64,000 nt of DNA from Mucidula mucida (taxonomy: Eukaryota; Basidiomycota; Agaricomycetes; Agaricales; Physalacriaceae), in contig JADNYV010000155.1 in assembly GCA_015501055.1 (NCBI GenBank), positions 1 through 64,000 of the forward strand, read 5' to 3'. The position numbers were made by a program, and so were the translations under genes. This document shows positions 22,454 to 34,100 of this stretch, piece after piece; position 1 is the first letter of the stretch; the number at the start of each line of letters is the position of its first letter. The notes under the pieces were generated by a model. It did no database searches and was not told the DNA's origin. It saw only the letters and a list, made by a program, of their open reading frames with translations.

Positions 22454-24509
22454 CTATCCCAACGAATGTAGGAGGAATTTTCCCTGTGGGGCTACCGATG
22501 TGACATTCAGCGGGTCAATGATGTCGTACGAGTCGCCTTCTAGAGAGATGTTTGCACGGGTGATAATTGACAGGACCAGCAGCTTGATTTCTGGGGCGCT
22601 AGTCAGCAAACAAGGTTTGACTGCAGAAGTTGTACGTACCAGCAACCGCAAGTCCGCGACCAGGACACGCCCATCGTCCCAATCCAAAAGGGAAGTAGCT
22701 TGGGCTTAGCATAACGGCCGGTTTTCCTGTACCGACCCAGCGATCGCCTACAAAGTCTCTAGCGTTCTCGCCATAGTAGTCCTCGCACTCGTTTGCCAGC
22801 GTCGCCAGTGGTATGACGAGAGAACCTGTAGTCATCTCATGAGCACGGAGATACCACGACGATTCAAGTTACCTCTTGGAATTGTATATCCGCCTAATCT
22901 CGTGTCCACAACTGTCTGACGCACAGTGCTCAGAGTGTCGCCTTTGGTTCGCATTACCTCTCGAATGAAGGAATCGAGACACTCTGCATTGCGCAAGGAC
23001 GCGTACGTCAGACTGTGGGTGCCGTTGTCGCCAGTTTCTAGGACCACCTCTGCGCGAATGTCTTTGACAAACTCAGGCCGCTTCGCTAATTCAAAGAGGA
23101 CCCAAACAATTACGACTGCTCTAAGCAAAGGTTATGCTTGAACTCATATATAAATCGAGAACGACGAAACATACGTCTGGTGAACCGATGCAAAAATCAA
23201 TCTGTACAGGCTTGAGCATGATACGGGAGCAGGTGGAACGATCCTCACTCACCCAAGCAGTACAGTCAAGATCCAAATTCTATCAAGGATGCTGATCCGA
23301 TGGGTATCCTTGTTTACAAACTTGCGGCTGAAATTCACGAGCACTGGGTCCTGAGCGTGCGCACTAGTCAGAGAAGAGTCGAATGTACGTCGTGAATCGA
23401 CCTGCCGTACTGATCCGGCATTTTTCCGGCGAAAGACGTGGGTCGGTAACGACACTAAGCTCTTTGAAAGCCCTCCATCCAATACCTCTTACAAAATGAT
23501 AAGGAATAGCAATGAGCATGACCTTGAGCCTGTCGGAACGTTAGAAGTAGACAAGGGAGACTTGGATAGGAACATTCTACCAAATCATCATCCGACTTGC
23601 TGTAGGGAACTTGCGCGACCACCAACTCAAGTTCTCGTAGATGCCTGTCAGGGTTGCAATTGAGGCAGCGATGTGCTCAGTAGACGAAATATCCTCGGAA
23701 GACGTGTACTTCTGTCGTATGTGTGTAAGAATATGTGTGATGTTGTACCGAAACAGATACTCGCCTCTCCAAGAATCAAGGTCAACATGGCTTCAGCCAT
23801 TATTCGATGAACTTCTGCGTTCAATTCAACGATCACCGGTCGCGATCCACGTTTCAGAGGGGCCGTCAGCTTACCGGCAAGCCTCTCGAAGACCGGAGCA
23901 ACTGTAGAAAGATCAGTGTTGAGAATCTTCCACAACAACACGTACCTTGCGTGACGCTATCTGCAAGGCGCGCAGCAATATGGTCCTGTACAACCCTGTC
24001 AATCTCTTGCATAAAGCTTCTCGGCAAGGCCAATAGAAAACGAAGATTCAGCACCTGGCTGTTATCAATATAGGATGACTGTATATCATTGGCGCACTTA
24101 CGGACAAGGTCCCACGCTCGAAGCTGAACACACTGTCGTTTGCTAAAACCTCTGCAACGAGCGTATGGTCGACAATGTACTCAAGCTGCAGAGGTGAACT
24201 GTCGAACAAGTCTTGAAGGCGACTAAAAGAGGGCTCACCCTATTCTTTCGCCTCACCCCGACAATGCTGCCGTGTTGTTTAATCGCGGCTTCATAGGCAT
24301 GGCGCGAGTTGTAGAAAATCTGCTGATCCTAGAGAGTTGGACACGTCAAATTCACCTTTTGAAGGTCCTAACACAGCACACACTGGTATTTCGACAAGTG
24401 GCGGGTTTCCAGATGAATTCTTCCGGTGAGAAAGACGCAGACCAAAGACATAGAAAGCCGCTACCAAAGACGCAAGCACGAGAAGGAGAGTCTTGTCCTG
24501 AATGCACAT
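22454..24509 (-). CDS. cytochrome P450 monooxygenase (second gene)
   Basis: ATG at 24509 gives MCIQDKTLLLVLASLVAAFY, a membrane anchor, then NPPLVEIPVCAVLGPSK. Many exons follow in one frame: SPLQLEYIVDHTLVAEVLAN, LRFLLALPRSFMQEIDRVVQ, EVHRIMAEAMLTLILGEA, IAASIATLTGIYENLSWWSR, then the helix I region LIFASVHQTAVVIVW, the ExxR motif REVMR, and the haem loop FPFGLGRWACPGR. Stop at 22454. The helix I acid/Thr pair is replaced by SVHQT, as in ent-kaurene oxidase-like and related terpenoid P450s of basidiomycetes, so a terpenoid substrate is possible (inference). It is divergent from the adenylate-forming gene (25133) and only 0.6 kb away. Confidence 0.9.
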
Positions 24510-25132
24510 CACGACGATAAAAATGTGCTTCAAAGTGTGATCGGGACTGATATCTCTTCAGTCGTTTATATACATTGTGAAATTTTTGATTACAGCTTAC
24601 CACATAGCGAAATAGTTGGTCTTCGCCAAACCAAACCGAATCGGTCCTAAGGAGGCGAAGCCGGATCACCCCATATCGCGCGCTGCGCTGAGTCTTGCAC
24701 GCATTGGAATTGGAATCAGCATCACCTCCACTAGTGGACTGAATGCGTCTTGATCAGCGAGGCCTGATCGGGAGCATAGCGGAGGTTGAATCCTCGGAAT
24801 CTCGGCTGGGACGGGACTTGCTTCTCTCCTTCGAACCTGCTTCGAACCTCCTCTCCTCATGCTCCAGGCACGAAATTCCGTACGGGCGCCTAAGCATTCT
24901 TCTTTTCAAAACAGCTTTCCCGAATTGTCACCGAAAGTACTCTCCTAATGACGCTTCATATCAGAATGCCATAACCTTTATTTGCTGCCAAAAATATGCT
25001 TGATGTATCTGTCACCCGTCCGTGCGAATTGAGGCCAACTCTATAACGTACAGTGGGTCTTGACTCTCTTATCTCTATACTCAATACACAGGTCAATCTC
25101 TCCATTCCCCAACATCTGCCCTTTAGTCGACA
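24510..25132. promoter_or_regulatory. shared upstream region of P450 and adenylating enzyme
   Basis: The two divergent start codons are 623 bp apart, so both promoters lie here. No clear TATA box or regulator palindrome was identified. Divergent arrangement and short spacing suggest possible co-regulation. Confidence 0.45.
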
Positions 25133-28100
25133 ATGACTGTATTCCTCCCTCCCCCGAGCTCAGGACGACTGCCATGGATTCCGGATAACATGACAACGCC
25201 ACAATTTATCCTGGATTTCCACCACCCAATACGGCCCCAGCGTCCAAACGGTGTTCCTTGGTTAGTTGCGGACAAGAGCGGAAAGCGAATGGATTTGGAA
25301 GAGGTGATGGAAGACGTTATCAATGGCTCCAGCTCACACTCTCTCAGATTCAGACTCGGACGACGGGACTAGCAGTCAGTTTCACGACTGTCCTCTTCCT
25401 ACCTTCGATCTCCTTTCTCTCTTGGGTACAATCTCATTGTACTTCTCAGCTATCTGAATACTATGATCTATCAGACACTAGATGTTGTGAGTTGGGTGAG
25501 GGGGAAACCACGAAGGGTCCCGCGTCCGTTCCGCCTTGGGAAACCGAATGCCGGGGACCAATCTGGTTTGTCCTGGTGTCGAGCAGAGGGTTGGATCCGA
25601 TCACCCACTCCCCTCTGCTCTAACACCCAGCCATCTAATAGATCCTCTCTCCCTCTCCTCAGCGGTCGGGTGGGTGGGGCAAAGAAATCCAGACTCGGCG
25701 AGATCCAGCAGCAGCTTTGGTTCGCGAGTCCTCGGAAACGGAGATGGTGGCAGGAAGCAGATCGACACGGGATCACGTGTCGTACGCGTCGGCGTGAAAC
25801 ATCGCTCCAATTCCTCCTACCCGCGCCATCCCCCTTGTCGCTCTAATTTCACGACTGTCCTCTTCCTACCTTCGATCTCCTTTCTCTCTTGGGTACAATC
25901 TCATTGTACTTCTCAGCTATCTGAATACTATGATCTATCAGACACTAGATGTTGTGAGTTGGGTGAGGGGGAAACCACGAAGGGTCCCGCGTCCGTTCCG
26001 CCTTGGGAAACCGAATGCCGGGGACCAATCTGGTTTGTCCTGGTGTCGAGCAGAGGGTTGGATCCGATCACCCATCTTCTTAGCTGGGCTTCGACAGCGC
26101 GTCGCGATCCACCCTCGAGCGAGACCTCCCAACTCCCTAAGCTGTCGTATTCTTCTTAGTTGGACTCATGACCTCCCCAAATTCCATAAAAATTTTGGCC
26201 TTATCAAGCCCCATGTATGCCTGCTAACCGCTAGACTAGCGGCCCTCGCTTCCCTCTATCACCTTATGTAACTTATGCCTGATCCTCCCGATGATCCTTT
26301 TAAAAGGACTTACTACAACTCAGGTATTTCGTAGTCAGCCGCTAAGCTATGACTCCTCAGGATTCTTCAACTATCTGATCCTTTCGTAGCTGGCTCCTTT
26401 GCCCTAGCTCTACTTCTCCTCCTTCCACCTGCTACTCTGAAATTCTGATTTCATATTTTTCCTAGCTCCTTATCACCTAACCTCTGTGAATCCTCAAACC
26501 GTTTTCTGGTTGCCTTGCTACTTCTCGAAATATAATAGGATTACTTCCGTCGTTTCGGGGTTTTTTGCATGCCTCGAATTTCTGGAACTATATTTTCCTC
26601 TGACTCTTTGTTACTCGACTCCCTTGTATCCTCAATCTGTTTCTCGAATGCTTCGCTCCATCACGAAATATAATAGTAATGATCTTTACATATCTAAGTT
26701 CTCTGCATGTAGTATTCCTAGTAATTCGAGACTCCTCCAATACTTCAGAAACGCGTCCGAGGACCAACGTCCCATCGCTTTGACCACGTCTGGTGGGACT
26801 CCTGCCAGTAGATAGTATGTCGTCCCGCCGATTCGGAAACAGTGCCCCGTCAACCGCGGCATATCCCTCCCTTCCCATACCTCGTTGCACCTGGCAATGA
26901 ACTTCCTAACCGTCAGGATGTGCCTCTTCCCGTCAAGGTCCAGATATGATCCCAATGGTGTATCACTCCCAATCTCGTTCATCCCTTCATGCAGCTCCCA
27001 TGCTCTTGTTGGGTCTATCGTCCCCCTCTGAGCACATATGATCACCTCCTCACCTTCTTCTTTCGCCACCTTTGTCCATGGTAACCATAACACTCGCGAG
27101 CCTGCCTGTGATACTGGTTCGCCCATGTCCTTCCCTGTCGCATGTCTTTCTCCGTCGAACATGTCCATCCTCGCGCACTTCGGCAAGATCTCGCCCATCC
27201 TCATCTGTGCGAAGAATGCCATCGTTGCGATCGCAAAGACCGCCACGTCCTTGGGGTCGTCCATATTCAGGTCTTCCGCCAACATCTCCAACCTCTGCCT
27301 TGTCACCGGCCTTCTCTTTGGCCTCTTGCCGTCCTTTGGCGCACTCCTCTTTACTCCTTCCAGCACGTACTTGAGGTATATGGACGTCTGCCAAGGTAAT
27401 CTGTTCCGAATGTGGAAGGCGCGGATTCCGTAGATCTTCCCTCGTATCCCTCCACTTCCTTTCTCGCCTAACCTGGACGCAGCGTAGTCTTCCAGATTCG
27501 TTGTCGAGGCAGGGAATCGTTCCGCTCTGGGTATCCCGGCCTCTTCCGCCCAGACCAAGTAGTCCCGTAGCCCTACCCGATGTCCTTTAGCCGACCCCAA
27601 CGCCCAGGCCTTTCCAAGTGCCGTCTTTGTCGCTTCTGGTACGTATGGGATCCACTGTGCGTAATCCTGGCATACCTGCTCCTCTATCTCTATCGTCCTC
27701 GCCTTGTATATTCTCGCTCCAGCTTGCCTCCTTCCTAATAGTCTGTTAGACGCGTCCTCCTGTTCTCTGCTGCCGCGCACCTTTACGTGACCCTCTCTGC
27801 TCTGTGCTCTTGCTCGCTAGGTTGTTCTTGTCGCGTTGATTTGCGTCATTTGTGTTGGTCGTAGCTCGTATGTGGTGGTATCTACCCATGTTTGGTAACC
27901 CTAACCTCATGTCGATCTCTAAACTCTAGTGCTAATTCTTCTGCAATCGAACATCATGGTACTCTACCGCTGTGTGTACATACGGCTTCAGGTGGTTCGG
28001 GATCCTTGGCGCATAAGGCAGAAGGTCCTTCTTCAATCCAAATTGTCCTCGCGACGGTGCATCGGCTGTATTCTCCTTTGTATTCACATACTCCAATGTG

Positions 28101-31100
28101 AGCCAGATATCGTGATCCTGCATTAGGCTCACGATGCGTCGAAGAATTGCATTTTGCTGCTTGCCTCTCGAATAGCCCGCCTTCAATGCTCCTATAACGC
28201 CTTGATTGTCGGATCGAAGCCTGATGTGTGAGTGCGTGTATCCCGCTGCCTTCAGCGTTCGCACTGCCATCTCTACTATCACCATCTCCCCCCAGCCAAT
28301 GTTCCTCCCCTCGGATAACCAACCCTCTTTGAACTTCCATGCTAACCATTTACCGTTTAGCACTAGTCCCATTCCCCACGACGTCGAGGCGTCCACCATT
28401 AGGGTGACCGATTCGTCTATTGGTCCCGGCGTAACACATTGCATCCCGACGAATTCTTCATCCAGTTTCTTCAACCACCACCTCAGATCCTCCTTCATGT
28501 CCTTCGTGATTGTATGCGTCAGAAATCTCGATGTGTTCTCCTTGAACGTTGCCCTAAACCTGTATATCGATGGCATCCGCGATCGTCCCTCCGGACAAAC
28601 CAAGCATACGTGGTTCAGCGTCCCTGCTAACGCGTCCGCCTCCTTCCTCGTAATCTTCCCCGAGCCCTCCAAAATCTTTGCGATCTTCCCCTTGTACTTC
28701 TCCTTCTTCTCCTCTGGCAACTGTACCGTCTTCCCTACCAGATCCCATAAGAATCCGATATATCGAAACGATGTTGCGAATGGCACAAATTTTGCAGGCG
28801 CCCACGGCCATCCCAGCCTCGATGCGATGTTCCAGATCAGTGTCGCGTCGTAACTGTAGATGTATTTGCCGTCCTTGTCTCGACCCTTTGGGTATCGGAA
28901 GAATATGAAGTCATCCACCCACTTCAACACCGCCTCCACACCTCCTGCTAGCAGTATAACCACCATCGCATCCGCTATTCTTCCGAATATTCCTGGCGAC
29001 GGTGATGCTCCGAAATCCAGATTATTGCCCAGGAGTATCAGAATCCCCACAAGAACCGCTGTGAAAACCCTCTGTGCTGGCCTCGTTGGCACATTTCGGA
29101 ATGCTGCATCCACGTCGAATACGGCTACCTCTGTCCCCTCCGGCGCCTCCGCCACCTTTAGAAGGCAGTCTGAGAACGACCCCCATTCACACTGGAATTC
29201 GTCAACGTCGATGATGGCATTTATTGAAACTTCTTCCGGATTAATAAGTATTGGTTCAAGCGTCTCGCGTTCCTCGGTTGGTAAAACTTTCCTCCTCTCT
29301 ATCTTGTCTGTCAACTCTTTCGGCAAGTCGCCTCTCGGAAATGAGTGGTCGGTTGTAATTCGTAGTTTCCCCGGTCGTTGTTCGATAACATTCATTGGCG
29401 CGGTTCTGAAGAAGCCTGCCCCAGTGTCAGTCGTGTCACTGCTATCCTCGCCATGTCTGGCTCACCTATCTTTCCCTCCAACTCCTCCCTCGTAAACGGA
29501 CCTACTAACCTCCCTAATCTCAGCTCCTCCTCGTATTGCTTTTCAATAAACTCTAGGTGTTCCGGCGTCTTCGCATGGTTCGGCGGGATGTATGTTCGGT
29601 CTAATCGGAAATCGTCCAGTCCAAGCGAGAAACCTCTCCTCATCCCATCTGGTACATCTTGAAACTCCTCCCATCTGCCCGCCTCCCTCAGGGCTGCTTC
29701 CCACTCGTCGGCTATAAATGGCGTCACAATGGGAAACATCTCTCTCTCCTCCATCGCCTCTCCGCCACCCCCCTTCCCCTCCTCCGCCCCTCCTCCCTCC
29801 CCCTCTCCCTCCTCACGTCGCTTTGCACTTCCGGCACTCCTGAGCGGTGTGTCCGGCAGTTCCGCAAAGCGAGCAGGAGTGCGTAAACCTGCATGCTGTT
29901 CCTCGAGTGCATCCCTCACGATGCCCGTTGTACCCAAGGCAGTACTCGTTACCGTTGTCGTCCTTCCAGAACTTCCCTTGTTTCTTGCAGATTGTGTTGC
30001 TTCCCGACTCCGCTCCTGGACAGTCTCCGTATCGGTGAGCCGTACTGCCACACCAACAGCAACGCCACTTCCTGGCCCCTCCTCCGGACGTCGAAGTCGC
30101 TCCCTCCTTGGCTTCTTTGGTCCCCTGCTTCTGACTGTGGGCCGATGAGGAGGTCTCGCCCCGTCGATAATTGGATTTCGCACCCTCGGCCGATGTCCCG
30201 CTCTTCGAGACCTTCTTCTCCATCTCTGACAAACGCGCGAGCGTCGCCTTTCCAATACAGTTCGTCCAGGTATCCTCACTCCAGACCGAAGGGTCTACCA
30301 TTCCTTTCGTCCTGTACCACGAATCGAAGATCCTCGCTGTGTATAGCTTCACAGCCTTGAACTCTACCGATTCTACCTCTGCTCCATCCTTCTCCCTTGT
30401 AGTGTTGGTATTGTTGTCCGCGCTACGCTCGATGCACACTTTCAGAAGGCGGCGAAACTGGTCCGCCAACTTTGCGGCCGGCGCACGTCCTTCTGCGGGT
30501 TCGTAGTAGTCCTCGATCCCAGTGCATGTCATGAGGAACGCCTCTATCCACGGCATGCGCTTCAGCTTCAGATCCAGATCTGGCTTTGGGACCTTGTCCT
30601 TCAATACGAGCGAGTCGCCTTCGAACGTCAGCTTCTTCTCTGTATCGTTCTTATCGCGCGCCATATCCTTGATGCACTCCTCTCGTGTCGTGAAGGACAG
30701 ATAATGCGGCCTGAAGAAACCGGTCGCCATATTTTCCCTGACATGCCTAGATATCGGCAAGTTATGAGCCTCTGGAACGACTTATACTGTGGTGTCTTCA
30801 CATACCTCGGCGGTACTACCTCATCTTGGCGTGGTAGGTCGTCTATGCCCACAATCACCCCTCCCGTATCAAATCTCCCCGTCACGTCTCTCTTCTTCTT
30901 CGAAGGAGCAGTCACCGGCGTCGTAGGTGAGCGAGGATGTTTGTCTCCGCGGAGTCGTACCGGCGATGCCGCTACCTTTCTCCTCCTCTTGGGCGATGGC
31001 AGTGGTCCCGATTGTTGTCTCTTGCGACTCCCAAATCGTGATCCCGCCATGAAGGCGTCCATCTCTCGTACGGTCTTGAACCCATATCTCCTCGCCAATT

Positions 31101-34100
31101 CCTTCGCTGGTGAGGTTGTCTGTGCAAGAGTCTCCTCGTCGACGAAGTCGTCTGAGCCCTCTTCATCTTCCTCGTCATCTCTTGGCGTGCTGAGCAACTC
31201 CTCATTCTTCTTCCTCGCCTCCTCCTCCAGCATCGCCGCTATCCTCTCAGCGCGTAGCTTCGCCTCTTCTTCAGCCAGCTTGAGGATCCTCGCCCTCTTT
31301 GCCTTCTTCTCCTTCTCCTCTGCCGCTGCCTTCGCCCGCAGCTGCACCTGCTTCCTCTTTTTCTCGAGCTCCTCGCGTTTCTGCTCTGCCAAGATGCGCT
31401 CCTTCTCGAGAGCCTTCTCTATCCTGGCCTCCTCCTCCTCTAACAGACGTATCTCCTCATCCTCCTCCTCCGTTGCATCTGAGTCCTCCGAGACCTCACC
31501 CATCTGTGCCTCGACCTCCGCCACTTTCTTAGCTGCCGCCGCTTTAGCCGCCGCCTCCTTCGCTGTCATCGCTTTAGCTGCAGCTGCCTTGACCGCCTCT
31601 GCCTTGGTCTTCTCGTCCTTGGCAGCCTTCGCCTTTGCCGTCGCAGACTTGGCCGTCGCTGGTTTCTTGACCGCTGGCGCCTTCGTTTTCCGCGTCGTGG
31701 CCTTCTTCTCCCCCTCTGCTCTCCTCTCTCTCTCCTCCTTCGCTTTCGCGATCTTCTCCTTCACCTCGTCCCTCGTCAGTGGCTTGCCCGCGCTCGTCTT
31801 GAACGTCGGCTTTGGCCCTGTCTCGTCCACCACCACGGTGCCTTTGGGAGTGTCCTTTACCAGCTCCTCTAGCTGCTCCTGGCTCAGCTCCTCCTCTTCC
31901 TCCTCCTCCTCGAGCGTGACCTTCTTGCCTTTCCCCTTCTGAGCTCTGGTCAGACGCGCCGGTGTTCCTCTGCTCTTCGTTGACTTTGGTGTGGCGTCTT
32001 TGCCTCGTCTCGACTTGGCGCCTCTCGTCTTCGCTGGTGTATGCGTCTCTGTCTCGTCCTCAGCCTCCTCCCTCACCTCTGGCTGTGTCTTCTTCTGCGC
32101 TGCTGCAGGCTTCCTCTTTTTCTTGTTCTCCTCGTCTTGGATGGCCCTCGCGACCGCCTCTGCAAGACTCGTCAGCCCTCGACTCGAAGGAAACCTCGAC
32201 AGCCTCTGCAGGAATATCCCTCGCAGCGCCCTCTCGACACGCGTCTATCCTGCTCCGGCAGACGTACACCCTCGGAACCCCGACCTGGCTCACCAACCTT
32301 AGCCCTGCCCTAAGATTCAGGATGAGAGCGCCCTCTGCGCCTCGTCCGTCGTCCCAGTAACAGCTGCCTCGGCCAGCCAACCCAAGCCGTGGTTCTGTGT
32401 ACATCGCTTTCGCGGGTAGCCGCGGCCCATGCGCCACCTCTGGAAATTCCAAACTCTTGAAAATTACTCACCATCTTGTTCGACCTGTCTCCTGCGAGCT
32501 TCAGCCGCCTCGTTCTCCTCTGTGATGTCCTGCTTGAACAGTCCACCCTCGTCTCCTACGTCCTTCCCAAGTGGGGACGGGAGCAACGTCGGCTCGAAAT
32601 GGACCGACGCACGGCGTTTCGGACGCGTGGATGGCCCCGCGACAGGCGGAGAAGACGCTTCCGACGCAGATCGCTTCGCTGTAGTCGCTGCTCCGCGGCC
32701 TTCGGCTGCGCTGACGTGGCTCCACTCGTCGTCGAGCTCGTCCTCGTCGTCCTCATCGAACTGCTCGATGTCGTCCACGCCGTCGAGCTCCTCCTCAAAA
32801 TCAGCTATTGGCGATGTGGGATCCGTCATCTCCATCTTGGCCAGCATCTCCTTCTTGTCCGGCACTAGCCCTCCATCTCGCCTTGTGCCGCTCACTTTCT
32901 GGTAGCGTGCGTCGTCCACGCTTTTCAGCGGTGGGTCACCCTTTGGCGCCGTTGAACGCGTCGCTCGTCGTCCTGGCCTTCCCGCCACTTTCTCTAAGTC
33001 GATCCTTGGTCCATCGTTATCGTCTGTGGCCTCGTTCTCCCTTTTTCCTGTTTTCGCCATGATACGTTGTCGCCACTCTCCGGGCGAAGAACCAGCAAAG
33101 AAATCCAGACTCGGCGAGATCCAGCAGCAGCTTTGGTTCGCGAGTCCTCGGAAACGGAGATGGTGGCAGGAAGCAGATCGACACGGGATCACGTGTCGTA
33201 CGCGTCGGCGTGAAACATCGCTCCAATTCCTCCTACCCGCGCCATCCCCCTTGTCGCTCTAACTTACAGACGAAGTGCTTGATTGGTACGTTGCATAGTT
33301 TTCTGTAAAACTATCTAACTTTGTGTAGGCGAGGGCGACTCAGGTAGGAGACTTCACATCGCTTTCGGAATGGATATACTAAGATATCGTAGTGCTCTTC
33401 TTGAGTAGCAACCACCTAGGTATGGTACTCTATTGATTTCGTTTGCTTGCTCATAATGCGCACAGACTATCCCATTTGCATGTGGGCCGTCCACCGAATT
33501 CTTGGAATTGTCGTGTATGTGTCCTACGAGTCGGAGTTCAGATTCATTGATAATTTTGCAGCCCATGCAACCCCGCGCTTACAGTGGGCGAATTGTCTCA
33601 ACACATCAAGTTGTCTAAAGCGTCCCTCATCATCGTTCATGCAGACTTTTTGGCGACCGCGGTCGCTGCTGCGAGTGCGTCGGATATCCCAGCGGATCGT
33701 ATCATTGTGATTACTGACCAGGACGCGATTAATTCACCTGATCTGCTGGGATATCGTACACTTAACCTTGTGATACAGGACGGAATCCAATCTGGAACGC
33801 GTCTCCGCGAAGTGAAACTCAAGCCAGGAGAGGGAAAAACCAGGATTGCGTTCTACAGCTCTTCCAGTGGGACGACGGGACCGCCTAAAGTGAGAGAAAC
33901 CGACTTTTCGTCCTGTCGCGATTGCTCACTTTTGCTTAGATAGTCCAAATTTCGCATTACGCGTTCATCGCAAACGTTCTTCAGATCGCCACGTTGAACA
34001 AGATGGCGGAATCTGATAGTTATCGAGATGAACTTCGATATCGTCCGGGGGATGCTTGTCTCGCCGTCCTGCCTTTTTATCGTATGTTTTCTCAACCATA

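Larger units (their letters stand above)
25380..33262 (-). mobile_element. DIRS-order (PAT-type) tyrosine-recombinase retrotransposon, 7.88 kb
   Basis: The element lies in reverse orientation. In element sense the order is A1 (33262-33095), gag-like ORFs, RT/RNase H, tyrosine recombinase, B1 (26074-25847), A2 (25846-25679), a 71-bp linker, B2 (25607-25380). Both repeat pairs are identical as read (168 bp for A, 228 bp for B). That is the split-direct-repeat architecture of PAT-like DIRS elements. No target-site duplication is visible, as expected for recombinase-mediated insertion. Identical repeats and long open frames suggest recent activity. Confidence 0.9.

Noticed and set aside
25379..26075. 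The 228-bp direct repeats as LTRs of a solo or tiny LTR element
   Set aside because: The 168-bp A repeat recurs 7.4 kb away at the other end of a tyrosine-recombinase element, which fits DIRS split repeats and not LTRs.
25536..26159. 207-codon plus-strand frame across the B2-A2-B1 repeats
   Set aside because: It spans non-coding terminal repeats of the DIRS element, and its sequence is duplicated because the repeats are.
27038..28908. Several plus-strand frames of 75-215 codons
   Set aside because: They are shadows of the minus-strand recombinase and RT, whose catalytic motifs fix the true strand.
30704..31942. Long plus-strand frame of 412 codons, Ser/Ala/Phe-rich
   Set aside because: It is the antisense shadow of the Lys/Glu/Ala-rich DIRS Gag coiled coil; composition is explained by the complement of GAG/AAG codons.
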